Source: an uncultured bacterium
Lineage (GTDB): Bacteria > Cloacimonadota > Cloacimonadia > Cloacimonadales > Cloacimonadaceae
Assembly (NCBI GenBank): GCA_937960795.1
Contig: CALGPA010000063.1
Location: 1 to 32,777 of the forward strand
DNA length: 32,777 nucleotides
Direction: 5' to 3'
The stretch's first letter is position 1. The number at the start of each line of letters is the position of its first letter. Positions 1-8,056 of the stretch are shown in pieces. A program made the position numbers and the translations under genes. The notes under the pieces were generated by a model. The model made no database searches, was not told the origin of the DNA, and saw only the letters and a program-made list of their open reading frames with translations.

Positions 1-289
1 GTCGTCCTACACTTCCAGTGAAATGGCGGAAACGGAGTATGCGCTCCGGATACACCTACCGGATTCATCTCTGAGCCATACTCGATCTGATCGTCTTTGA
101 TCCAGGGAGCAAGTGCCTTAATGTATTCCCGGGCATCATCGAGGTTGTTGGACTTGGTGTCCAGTGCCTAGGTTCCGGACTAAATCCGGAATGACGGCTA
201 TTTATGGGCATCGTTTAGGGGATATATCCTGTCCTGAGCCGCTAGAGCCCTGCAGATGTCACTGGTGCGGTCATCCAGGATGTTAATAA
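1..289 (-). pseudogene. Phage head morphogenesis protein fragment (Mu gpF / SPP1 gp7 type), interrupted by a repeat
   Basis: Translating the minus strand gives two pieces of one family in the correct order. Positions 289 to 201 encode a stretch with ILDDRTSDICRAL and IYPLNDA, which resembles the DxRTxxxCRxL motif of MuF/SPP1 gp7 proteins. It then hits a stop at 200-198. After a 7-bp-arm palindrome (173-191), positions 167 to 3 encode a second stretch ending PFPPFHWKCRT, resembling the PPxHPNCR motif that closes this domain, and run off the window edge. These proteins act with the portal in phage head assembly. The portal-like fragment lies just upstream on the same strand, as in phage head modules. 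The gene is broken by stops and by the repeat, so I call a prophage relic. Family assignment is by motif recognition only. Confidence 0.6.
171..197. repeat. TTCCGGA palindromic repeat, copy 1
   Basis: TTCCGGA (173-179) and TCCGGAA (185-191) form a perfect 7-bp inverted repeat around a 5-base spacer, followed by TGACGG. The same TTCCGGA...TCCGGAATGAC layout recurs at 295-317, 16325-16409 and, inverted, from 32701. This copy sits inside the phage head morphogenesis fragment and separates its two coding pieces, so it looks inserted. Confidence 0.75.
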
Positions 290-294
290 ATGGA

Positions 295-317
295 TTCCGG
301 ATCAAGTCCGGAATGAC
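295..317. repeat. TTCCGGA palindromic repeat, copy 2
   Basis: TTCCGGA (295-301), spacer TCAAG, TCCGGAA (307-313), then TGAC. It has the same arm sequence and spacer length as copy 1 about 122 bases away. It lies exactly between the portal fragment and the head morphogenesis fragment. The last residues and stop codon of the portal reading frame fall within it. Confidence 0.75.
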
Positions 318-643
318 GAGTATCTGGCTTTGGCTTTCTTGTAGCCTTGTAGTCTTCCGAACTCACGTATTCTCAGTGCTGTGTGCTCTGCCAGTCCCTG
401 CCAGTAATGGGCTGATCGATTGGAGAGGTCATTGAACTGGTAGTAGAACATATCCATATCACTGCGGTTATCGCCACCAAGCTGTCCTGGGATAAGCTGT
501 GAGACAATCCTTGCCGGGACCCGGTGATAAGCGAGGATGCCTTCCCTGAGATCTTTCTTAAGACTTAGGAAACCACCCTCCCTGTCCTGCTGTCGCAGTG
601 GTTCAAGGCGTATCTTTACATCCCTTGTCAACCCAGCTATCAA
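302..643 (-). pseudogene. Phage portal protein fragment (PBSX-like)
   Basis: The 113-codon reading frame contains LREGILAYHRVPARIVSQL followed by a GG-D segment. This resembles the I-x-AHRVPPQL...GGFGD region near the end of PBSX/P2-type phage portal proteins, the dodecameric DNA gate of the capsid. Intact portals are roughly 330-500 residues, so only a C-terminal part is present. No matching N-terminal part is visible upstream (644-950 on this strand). The 3' end runs into TTCCGGA repeat copy 2, so the last residues are repeat-derived. The downstream neighbour on this strand is a MuF-type fragment, the usual next gene in a head module, which supports the call. Degenerate and probably not functional. 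Confidence 0.5.
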
Positions 644-1112
644 AACTGATTTTTGGGTGTTTCGCCCACTTTTTCGACTGTCAGATAAGATAAGCTATTG
701 GAAACAGAACATGTCGTAGTGAACTGTTTCCAATGGGCTGAAGCCCTGCTTAAGTCGGCTAAACCTCCTCCGCAGAGCTTCAACCCGTCGCAATGAGGTC
801 ACTTTTAAAGTAGTTCTTGACGTGGAAACAAAGATGATAAACAAAGCGAAAAGTAGCTTGAACTTATATGGAGCGTAAGAAACGAGGCAGCAAAAATGTC
901 ATCATAATACCTGAGAAACAATGAGTTGGAATTTACGCCAACATTTGGGACTCTACTGGTTGTTCAAATTGTATTTGATCTCTATGCTATGAAAAGTTTT
1001 GAGCTTTTTTTCAAGCATCAGATCAGGGTCTTCTACATAACTGCTGTCGATAATCCTCCACCATGAAGGCGGAGGACTATATCTGGGGAAAGAGCCGATT
1101 TGTGACCAAAAT
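644..1112. other. Gene-free stretch left of the sorting-domain remnant
   Basis: No convincing coding sequence on either strand; open frames here are short and resemble nothing. It holds a small hairpin (GGGCTGAAGCCC, about 735-746). At 830-846 it holds the 17-mer AAAGATGATAAACAAAG, which recurs at 10604-10620 just upstream of the dCMP deaminase gene. Confidence 0.5.
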
Positions 1113-1343
1113 GTGAAGCATATAGAGGTAGAGGCAAGCCAAATATCAGTGACAAAGATAGAAGAGTTTATGACCAAGAAGGAAGGAAACGAGCTATTTA
1201 GTGGCATCCTCAATGCCGGAAACCACAATTTTGTGTGGGATGGCACAGACCATAGTGGCCGGACGGTGAGTTCCGGAATCTATTTTGCCAGGATAGAAAG
1301 CGGCAAACAGAAGCGCACGCATAAGATGATGCTGGTGAAGTAG
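1113..1343 (+). pseudogene. C-terminal FlgD-like / T9SS-type sorting domain remnant, frameshifted
   Basis: The last 45 codons read GNHNFVWDGTDHSGR, VSSGIYFARIESG and end KMMLVK. This is the typical FlgD-like Ig/type A sorting domain found at the C terminus of large secreted proteins in Bacteroidota, Cloacimonadota and relatives, where it directs export through type IX secretion. Only the tail is left. Just upstream, another frame at about 1159-1185 reads RVYDQEGRK, which matches the preceding strand of the same domain (usual form: VYNxxGxxVxxLxSG). A frameshift near 1185-1192 would therefore join it to ELFSGILNAG. The GTG at 1113 is only the start of the open frame. A truncated, frameshifted end of a lost secreted protein. 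Confidence 0.65.
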
Positions 1344-1490
1344 TATCACAGGTCGATATTGGCGATCCGAACCAGGCGAGAGCCTTCAATGGGGTAATTG
1401 TCATGCCAAGTATTGGCTTGACAAAAAAGGCAGAGCAGGATCTTGATTTATAGTTATGAGACTCATTTTCATTTTATCATAGGAGAGACA

Positions 1491-2156
1491 ATGCCGAATC
1501 TGCTTTCTGTAAACATCAAGAGATTGTATCACAAGGATCTGACGCTGATGCGGGATCTGTCGCTTCGCGTCCAAAGCGATGAAAGGATCATCATCATCGG
1601 TCCCACTGGAGGCGGCAAAAGTTCGCTGTTAAATACATTTAATCTGATGAATCAAAGCTATGATGGCGAGATCCTTTTTGAGGGCATTCCCCTTCAAGCC
1701 TATCCGCCGCAGCTTCTCAGGACTCGGATCTGCATGGTGATGCAAGAGCCTTTTCTGGGAGAAGGAACGGTGCAGGATGTGCTTGATGAGCCCCTAAGTT
1801 ACGCTGCGATAAAAGCCTATGACCATGAAGATCGAGACATAAGAACTGCCTCTCTTTTTGAGAGCTTTCAATTGCCCATCAAATATCTCGACAAGAAGGC
1901 TGATCTGCTCTCAGGTGGGGAAAAGCAGCGCGTTGCTCTCATTCGCGCGCTACTTTTGAGACCACAGATCTTGCTATTGGATGAGATCAGTTCGGCTTTG
2001 GACCAAGAGACCTCAGGGATTATCTCCAAATGCATCTTTGACAATTTCCCCGGCACAGTGATCGCTATCTCCCACGATCCGCTATGGCAAAAGCATTGGA
2101 GCAGATCGTGGAGATTGGAAGGCGACAGAGTAATCGACAATAAGGAACAGAACTAA
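1491..2156 (+). CDS. fetA: ABC transporter ATP-binding protein, FetA-like
   Basis: A 221-residue ATPase. Visible are Walker A GPTGGGKSS (from residue 37), the signature LSGGEKQRVAL, Walker B ILLLDEIS and the switch histidine in ISHD. I chose ATG 1491 over the upstream TTG 1443 because AGGAGAG lies 4 bases before it and the family starts there. Length equals E. coli FetA (YbbL, about 225 residues). Its TAA overlaps the ATG of the next gene (TAATG), which encodes a FetB/UPF0014 permease. The pair would form a two-gene ABC exporter at the cytoplasmic membrane, which in E. coli is implicated in iron export and peroxide resistance. Substrate here is inferred from the partner only. Confidence 0.85.
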   Translation: MPNLLSVNIKRLYHKDLTLMRDLSLRVQSDERIIIIGPTGGGKSSLLNTFNLMNQSYDGEILFEGIPLQAYPPQLLRTRICMVMQEPFLGEGTVQDVLDEPLSYAAIKAYDHEDRDIRTASLFESFQLPIKYLDKKADLLSGGEKQRVALIRALLLRPQILLLDEISSALDQETSGIISKCIFDNFPGTVIAISHDPLWQKHWSRSWRLEGDRVIDNKEQN

Positions 2157-2926
2157 TGGATATCAGCTATCTCGGTCTCGCACTAGCCCTGCTCTTGTTG
2201 CTCTATCCGCTCTTGATCTTTTCGCATCTTAAGCTAAAGCTCTCCAAACAGCTTTTTATCTCTTTTGCTAGGATGATATTGCAACTCAGCTTGATGGGGG
2301 TCTGGCTCCAGTTTCTTTTCAATCAGGAAAGCGGTTGGCTGACTCTTTTGTGGATGCTGGTAATGATCACAAATGCCATCTTCACCCTGAAGGGGCGGCT
2401 CGAATTTCAGCGCAAGATCCTTTTACCAATTCTCACGGTGGCACTTTTTTCCACCAGCCTGATCATCATGCCGTGGATTTTGATCATGATCATCAAGCCG
2501 GATCCGCTTTTTGCACCGATGTATGCAATCCCGATCTATGGCATGGTGCTAGGCAACAGCATGAATAGCTGCGCCTTGGCGTTGGAGCGCTTTGAGAATG
2601 GTTTGAGTGACAATTGGCGAGCGTATTACACACGCATCAGCCTAGGGGCAAATCTCTGGGAAGCGGCGCTACCCACATTCCGCAAAGCCATGCATGCTTC
2701 GCTTTTGCCGCAGCTGCTCAGTGTCGCCTCCATGGGAGTGGTGAGTCTTCCCGGGATGATGACGGGGCAGATTTTGGGTGGAGCCAGCCCATTGGTCGCA
2801 ATCAAATATCAGATGATGATCATGATCGCCATCTTTTCGGGAGTCTGCCTGACGGATTATCTGGCGATCCGGCTCTATCTGGTGAAGCGCTTTGACAGAT
2901 TCTTCATCCCCCGTGAGGCGGATTGA
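2156..2926 (+). CDS. fetB: FetB-like ABC permease (UPF0014)
   Basis: A 256-residue, very hydrophobic protein with about six or seven membrane segments. It shows the UPF0014 hallmarks: PIYGMVLGNSMN in the middle, then ALERFENGL, LGANLWEA and the conserved SLPGMMTGQILGGASPL with IKYQ. This is the membrane partner of FetA. Length matches the family (about 260). Its start overlaps the stop of fetA and its own TGA overlaps the ATG of the next gene (TGATG), so the operon is translationally coupled. Role as a putative iron exporter is known for the E. coli homologue; here it is inferred. Confidence 0.87.
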   Translation: MDISYLGLALALLLLLYPLLIFSHLKLKLSKQLFISFARMILQLSLMGVWLQFLFNQESGWLTLLWMLVMITNAIFTLKGRLEFQRKILLPILTVALFSTSLIIMPWILIMIIKPDPLFAPMYAIPIYGMVLGNSMNSCALALERFENGLSDNWRAYYTRISLGANLWEAALPTFRKAMHASLLPQLLSVASMGVVSLPGMMTGQILGGASPLVAIKYQMMIMIAIFSGVCLTDYLAIRLYLVKRFDRFFIPREAD

Positions 2927-3327
2927 TGAGTAACTGGGAATATCTCTTTGGCACCCAAGCCGTCTCGGTGGCAACAGTGGACGGGATGAAGCCCATGCTG
3001 CGCCCGATGACTCTCATCTGTTTTGAGCAGCGCCTCTTTTTGGCGACGGGGAAAAAAGACGCCAAGGTTGGGCAATTGGCAATAAACCCCCATGTCGAGA
3101 TCATGCTGCCACTCAAAGATGAAGGAGCAAACGGATATCTGAGAATAGCTTGCGTAGCAAAGACGGTCTCTGCGCCGCCATTAAAAAAACAGCTTGCCGA
3201 TTTTGCGCCCTTTATCTATGACTATTGGCAAGATCCTCTGGATGAAGACTGCGTTATCTATGAATTGCTTCCCGAAGTCTGGCGTCTGCTAAAGCCCGGG
3301 GATGACTTGGAAACAGTTAGCAAATAG
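2926..3327 (+). CDS. Pyridoxamine 5'-phosphate oxidase-family (FMN-binding split-barrel) protein
   Basis: 133 residues. The N-terminal part reads SNWEYLFGTQAVSVATVDG with RPMTLICFEQRLFLATGKK and KVGQLAINPHVEIM. This is the usual strand order of small anaerobe-type flavin-binding split-barrel proteins (PNPOx-like), which bind FMN or sometimes F420 or haem. The exact reaction cannot be told, and true PdxH is longer and has a conserved C-terminal motif not seen here. I prefer ATG 2926, whose first base is the last base of the fetB stop codon, to the TTG one codon earlier. Location between a putative iron exporter and a drug/metabolite transporter suggests a metal, redox or detoxification theme, but this is only context. 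Confidence 0.7.
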   Translation: MSNWEYLFGTQAVSVATVDGMKPMLRPMTLICFEQRLFLATGKKDAKVGQLAINPHVEIMLPLKDEGANGYLRIACVAKTVSAPPLKKQLADFAPFIYDYWQDPLDEDCVIYELLPEVWRLLKPGDDLETVSK

Positions 3328-3328
3328 C

Positions 3329-4144
3329 ATGATATATCTTTTTTTGAGCGTTTTGTGCTCGGTCTTGATAGCCAACTTCCTGATGGTGGTCGGCAGAAAA
3401 GGCACGATGAGCATGTTGCCCATCTTTTTGGGAAACTATTTTGTGGCGAGCCTCAGTTCTGCTTTTGGTATGAGCATCGCACCTGGCGTATTTTCGAGCT
3501 TTGACATCATCTTTGGCATCCTCATCGGAGCAGTCTTTTTGCTAAACTTTTGGGTCTATCAAAAGTGCATCCTTGCCAATGGCCTATCCCTGTCTGTGGG
3601 AGCCATGCGCATCGCCATGATAGTGCCGATCTTGATCGCTCTGATCTTTTTCGGCGAGAGCTTGGGACTCCTAAATCTGATCGGGATCATTCTCGGCATC
3701 CTTGCCTTTAGTCTCAAGGCAGATCCCAAGGCCTTGCACAATATGCTGTGGATCATTGCACTCTTTGCGATCTCAGGACTCAATGACGCCAGCATGAAGA
3801 TCTTCAAAGAGCTTGGCAGCGGCAATGAAGCCCTCTTTGTCTATCTGATCTTCAGCTCTGCCTTTGTGTATACTCTGGCATCGATATTGATCTCAAAGCT
3901 TAAGTTTCAGCCCCGCTACATCCTCTATGGCTTTGCTTTGGGCATCCCAAACAGATATTCCACTGTGTTTTTCCTCAAAGCTTTAGATAGCATACCCGCA
4001 GCGATCGCCTATCCGCTTTTGGCTGTCGCGATCGTGGTGATGAGTATTATCTGCGACATCTTTATCTGGAAAAAGCAAGCCTCCGGCAAGGACTATCTGC
4101 TCTGGGCCCTTCTGGTTCTCAGCCTGATCCTGCTCAATATCTAG
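3329..4144 (+). CDS. DMT-superfamily (EamA-like) membrane transporter
   Basis: 271 residues with about nine or ten hydrophobic segments and almost no soluble loops. It shows the two-half architecture of drug/metabolite transporters: the first half ends LGLLNLIGIILGILAFSL, a classic EamA signature, and the second half ends with another helix pair up to LLVLSLILLNI. ATG 3329 lies 1 base after the stop of the preceding gene. An upstream in-frame ATG at 3302 would overlap that gene and add nine polar residues before the first helix. Substrate is unknown: the family exports amino acids, nucleosides and drugs. Last gene of the fetAB operon. No clear terminator follows. Confidence 0.75.
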   Translation: MIYLFLSVLCSVLIANFLMVVGRKGTMSMLPIFLGNYFVASLSSAFGMSIAPGVFSSFDIIFGILIGAVFLLNFWVYQKCILANGLSLSVGAMRIAMIVPILIALIFFGESLGLLNLIGIILGILAFSLKADPKALHNMLWIIALFAISGLNDASMKIFKELGSGNEALFVYLIFSSAFVYTLASILISKLKFQPRYILYGFALGIPNRYSTVFFLKALDSIPAAIAYPLLAVAIVVMSIICDIFIWKKQASGKDYLLWALLVLSLILLNI

Positions 4145-4343
4145 CCAAAAACATGGTTTGACAGGCGGCTAGTGGATGATATTCAACAGCCAAAAGATGG
4201 CTATCGGACTGTCTGCCATAGATATGCTGGGTTTTGCTAAAACCTGACCAGAGCCGAGCTTGAGGGATCCCGTAAAAAAGCCTTTGACACCGATGGCGGT
4301 ATTCCGCTTTATCAATACAATTAAGATATAGCAAGGAGTGCCA

Positions 4344-7088
4344 ATGCTGACGACAGAGCTCACGGCTCGTTTGACCCGAATCCTGCAAGATAACCCTCAT
4401 CTTAGAGATGAGCTTACGGCGGTGGAAACCATGATTCAGGACCTGGTCAATGACAATCAATGTCTTGAGTCAGAACGGGACAGATATCGATCCTATGTCG
4501 AAAATGCCAGCGATACCATCGCGGAATATGACAAAAACGGAAAGATCATATACACCACAAAAAACTGGATCCGGCAATTGGGCTACACTCCTCAAAGCGT
4601 CATGGTGGATGACTTCTTCACACGCCTTTTTCATCCTGATGATGCTCCGCGCGCGATTGCGCTGCTTAGGGAAGCCATATCCAGCAAAGAAGTAAAGACT
4701 GATTTTGAATATCGGATCAAACATGCTGACGGTCAATATCGCTGGCATACAGCTAATCTCTCCCCGATCTTGGATGAAGATGGCAAGCTATGCTCGGTCG
4801 TCGCGATCGCCCACAGCATCCACAAACGTAAAACTGCAGAGATCTCTCTCAAAGAACGGGAAGAGCTTCAGCAGCTGCTCTTAAGCACTATGCGTGAGGG
4901 TGTGATAATGGTCGATAATGATGACAATATCCTCTATATCAACCCCTATTGCTGCGAGCTGTTTGGCATCAAGAAAGAAGACGCTATCGGTCAAAAAGGC
5001 TATGAGCTCCTGCTCACGGAAGATGATCATGAGTTTCTTATCAACAAAAACAGGGAAAGAACAAAGGGGATCTCAGATCAATATGAACTGCGCGGAAAAA
5101 CCGCAGACGGCAGGATCATCTGGCTCAGAATCAATGGCGCACCCATCCACGATCAAAGCGGGGAGATTATCGGCTCAGTGGGCATTATGACGGATATCAC
5201 GACTCAAAAATGCGCCGTGCTGGATCTTAAACGAAGCGAAGAAAGCTATCGCCTGCTCTTTGAAAACGCCGTAGTCGGAGTCTTCCAATCCACTATGGAT
5301 GACCACTATCTCAAAGTAAACAAAGCTTTTGCGCACATGTTTGGCTATTCATCTCCCGAAGCTATGCTCAGCGAAGTAAAAGACATTAAAGATCTCTATG
5401 TGGATCCTGCTCAGCGCCTGCTTCTTAAAGACCTGCTCTTCCAAAAGGGAGAGGTGGAGAACTTTGAATGCGAGCTGTATAAGAAGAACAAAGAGAAGTT
5501 TTGGGTGTCCATGTATGTCCGCCTCTCCACAGATTCTGAGGGCAGGACCATCATGGAGGGAACAAATCTGGACATCACTGAGAGCAAGAGCCTCAGAGAA
5601 CAGCTGCTTTCCAGCCAAAAGATGGATGCCATCGGCAAATTAGCTGGAGGGATCGCCCACGATTTTAACAATCTCCTCACCGTCATTTTGGGATATTCGG
5701 AAGACTTTCTGGATGAGCTATCGGAAGAAGATCCTCTATATGAGCCGGCTCAAGAGATTGTGACCGCGGGGATGAAGGCGGCAAATCTGACCCGCCAGCT
5801 TCTCGCATTCAGCCGCAAGCAATTGATCCACAATCATCTGCTTGACTGCAACAGCATCATAAGAAATCTTCAAGACATCATCATTAGGCTGGCAGGTGAA
5901 GATACCAAGATCCGGCTTTTCTTGGCAGAAGATCTCAAAAACGTCAAAGCAGATCCGGGGCAGTTGGAGCAGATGCTGATCAATCTCATCCTTAATGCTC
6001 GCGAAGCCATGCCGACCGGTGGTGAGATCGCGATCAGCACTCAAAACCTGAAGGTGGAAGACGGCTATTCCCATCGTCATGGCGGCATCCAGACCGGAGA
6101 ATATGTGCAGATCAGCGTCGCTGACACAGGTATAGGAATCGAAAAAGCTCTGCAAGAAAAGGTATTTGAGCCATTCTTTACTACCAAGACAGATGCCAAG
6201 GGGCTTGGACTCTCCACTTCATGGGGAGTGGTGAAGCAATTTGACGGACACATCAATCTCTATAGCGAGCTTGGGCGGGGCACTCGGATAAACATCTTGA
6301 TCCCCGTGTGTACCGAGACCCATAGCAAACCCAAGATATCCCTGAATGTCCAAGAAACAGACAAGCCTTATATCATGGTCGTGGAAAACGAAGCCGCTTT
6401 ATGTCAGCTGCTCAATCGGATGTTGACAAATCTGGGCTACAAAGTCCGGACCTTTATCGAGCCCAAGCAAGCGTTGCAAAAGATCAAAAAGGGCGAGACT
6501 CCGGATCTTCTCATCACCGATGTGGTGATGCCTGAGATGGACGGCAAACAGCTTGCTGATGAGGTGAGCAGGATCTCACCCGGGATTAAGATACTCTTTA
6601 TGTCAGGCTTTGCTGACGACATCATCGCCAAGCACGGCGTTTGGGAAGATAGCAGTCCTCTCATCCAAAAACCCTTTAGCGCTAAGGAAATCGCCCCGGT
6701 GATCGAGGACATCCTTTCGGGCAAGGATCGCACAGGCAGATTGCTGATTATGGATGATGACGTCCAGATCTCCAAGATCCTGCAGAGATCTTGCATTAAA
6801 CACGGCTTTTCGGCTGATTGTTCTGAGGATCTGAGCTCGGGGCTGCTCCTTTTGAAAAACAATGATTATGACATCCTCATCATCGATGTGAATCTGGGAG
6901 AGATGCAGGGCAGAGATGCTCTTAAGATCATCCGTGATGCCGGTTTTGACCAACCTGCCATCCTGCTGTCCGGGATGGTTCGCGAGGCAGACGGCAAAGA
7001 TCTCGACACACTGGGTGTGGTCGGCTTGATGGAAAAAAGCTTTGATCACCAGCCTTTAATGGACTTGATCAGGAAAAACTTACGCTGA
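4344..7088 (+). CDS. Soluble hybrid sensor histidine kinase, PAS-PAS-PAS-HisKA-HATPase-REC-REC
   Basis: 914 residues, no membrane segment or signal peptide, so a cytoplasmic sensor. An N-terminal helical/coiled stretch (1-50) is followed by three PAS domains (about 50-165, 170-290, 300-415), the first two ending in PAC-like segments. HisKA has the phospho-acceptor in GGIAHDFNNLL (His439). The ATPase domain shows NLILNAREAM, DTGIGI and GLGLSTSWG. Two receiver domains follow, with phospho-acceptor aspartates Asp726 (LLITDVVMPEMDG) and Asp848 (LIIDVNLGEMQG), each followed by a conserved lysine (QKPF, EKSF). AAGGAG at 4333-4338 sets the ATG at 4344 rather than the GTG at 4338. There is no DNA-binding output, so phosphate must pass to another protein. 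A TTGACA at 4284 is the only promoter-like element seen upstream. It converges with a second kinase 22 bases downstream. Confidence 0.92.
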   Translation: MLTTELTARLTRILQDNPHLRDELTAVETMIQDLVNDNQCLESERDRYRSYVENASDTIAEYDKNGKIIYTTKNWIRQLGYTPQSVMVDDFFTRLFHPDDAPRAIALLREAISSKEVKTDFEYRIKHADGQYRWHTANLSPILDEDGKLCSVVAIAHSIHKRKTAEISLKEREELQQLLLSTMREGVIMVDNDDNILYINPYCCELFGIKKEDAIGQKGYELLLTEDDHEFLINKNRERTKGISDQYELRGKTADGRIIWLRINGAPIHDQSGEIIGSVGIMTDITTQKCAVLDLKRSEESYRLLFENAVVGVFQSTMDDHYLKVNKAFAHMFGYSSPEAMLSEVKDIKDLYVDPAQRLLLKDLLFQKGEVENFECELYKKNKEKFWVSMYVRLSTDSEGRTIMEGTNLDITESKSLREQLLSSQKMDAIGKLAGGIAHDFNNLLTVILGYSEDFLDELSEEDPLYEPAQEIVTAGMKAANLTRQLLAFSRKQLIHNHLLDCNSIIRNLQDIIIRLAGEDTKIRLFLAEDLKNVKADPGQLEQMLINLILNAREAMPTGGEIAISTQNLKVEDGYSHRHGGIQTGEYVQISVADTGIGIEKALQEKVFEPFFTTKTDAKGLGLSTSWGVVKQFDGHINLYSELGRGTRINILIPVCTETHSKPKISLNVQETDKPYIMVVENEAALCQLLNRMLTNLGYKVRTFIEPKQALQKIKKGETPDLLITDVVMPEMDGKQLADEVSRISPGIKILFMSGFADDIIAKHGVWEDSSPLIQKPFSAKEIAPVIEDILSGKDRTGRLLIMDDDVQISKILQRSCIKHGFSADCSEDLSSGLLLLKNNDYDILIIDVNLGEMQGRDALKIIRDAGFDQPAILLSGMVREADGKDLDTLGVVGLMEKSFDHQPLMDLIRKNLR

Positions 7089-7110
7089 TTTATCGTCACT
7101 GAAGCGAGTC

Positions 7111-8055
7111 CTATCCGCTTTGTTTGAGCTTGATGGCAAAGCAGAAATTCGCCCCCATCCCTTCTTCACCGCTGACCCAAATCTTTCCACTGTGGGCATC
7201 TATGATGTTTTTGCAGATTGATAGTCCCAGTCCCACGGATTTATGTCTGCCTTCACTATTTGAAAGCCTTTTAAACGGCTCAAAGATCGAAGAATAGGAG
7301 TTCGCAGGAACGCCGGGACCTTCGTCTTGAACGCAAAACCGGCAGTAGCCATTGTCGATGACGGCGGAGCAGGTGATGGTGCTGCCTTCAGGACTATATT
7401 TTATCGAATTGTTCAGAAGGTTATTGACCACTTGCCGGATCTTGATGCTGTCTACATGGGCGATCATCTCTTCATGATCGGCAATGAATCTTATCTTTAT
7501 ATCGTGCTGATTTGCTAAAATTCGGGTTTGGGAGATCGCCTGATCGAAGATCTGCTTCAGGTCAGTATCTGCAAGACTTAAGACGACTTTCCCACTCTGC
7601 ATAGCGGAAAGATCCAAAATGCTATCTACCAATTTTTGCATATAGATAGCAGTGGAATGGATGATCCCCGCGATCTCATGAGAATCCTGATCTAGCTTGC
7701 TGTCTGTCTTCATTACTTCGCTGAAGCTACGGATGATGCCGATGGGATTGCGCAGATCGTGGGCAGCCATGCCGACGAAGCGATTGCGAATCTCGATGAG
7801 CTTTTGAAGCTCCGCATTAGCTTTCGCCAGATCACGTTGGCTGCGGACAAACTCGTTGTTCAGCCGAGTCAACTCATCGAAATAGAATCTATCTTCACTC
7901 TTGGGCTTTATTAACTCTTCCTCTGTCATTGGTTCATTTTGGCGGATATGAAAATCCACTCCCGGTTGCAACTGCTTTTCGTCAAGAGCCTTAAGTATGA
8001 TCTCCTCGATTGTATCTAGTTCATCAGCACTTATGATTAGGGATCTGTGTTTCAT
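7111..8055 (-). CDS. Soluble sensor histidine kinase, coupled to the B12-binding protein
   Basis: 314 residues. The first 60 residues are not recognisable. A short coiled coil (about 60-92) leads into HisKA with His99 in MAAHDLRNPIG. The ATPase domain shows the N box NNLLNNSIKY (211-220), DEGPGVP (from 244) and GLGLSICKN (about 275-283). No transmembrane helix and no recognised sensor domain, so it needs a partner for input. Its ATG follows the TGA of the B12-binding gene by one base (TGAGATG), which indicates translational coupling and that the B12 protein supplies the signal. No response regulator is adjacent; the receiver domains of the convergent hybrid kinase are one possible target (inference). 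Confidence 0.88.
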   Translation of the reverse strand: MKHRSLIISADELDTIEEIILKALDEKQLQPGVDFHIRQNEPMTEEELIKPKSEDRFYFDELTRLNNEFVRSQRDLAKANAELQKLIEIRNRFVGMAAHDLRNPIGIIRSFSEVMKTDSKLDQDSHEIAGIIHSTAIYMQKLVDSILDLSAMQSGKVVLSLADTDLKQIFDQAISQTRILANQHDIKIRFIADHEEMIAHVDSIKIRQVVNNLLNNSIKYSPEGSTITCSAVIDNGYCRFCVQDEGPGVPANSYSSIFEPFKRLSNSEGRHKSVGLGLSICKNIIDAHSGKIWVSGEEGMGANFCFAIKLKQSG

Positions 8056-8056
8056 C

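Noticed and set aside
1419..1456. TTGACA followed by TATAGT before the FetA-like gene as a promoter
   Set aside because: The spacing is about 25 bases, too long for a sigma-70 promoter; no other -10 box at 16-18 bases is convincing.
4284..4320. TTGACA and TACAAT before the hybrid kinase as a promoter
   Set aside because: The two boxes are 25 bases apart. TTTATC at 18 bases is a weak alternative, so I only mention it with the gene.
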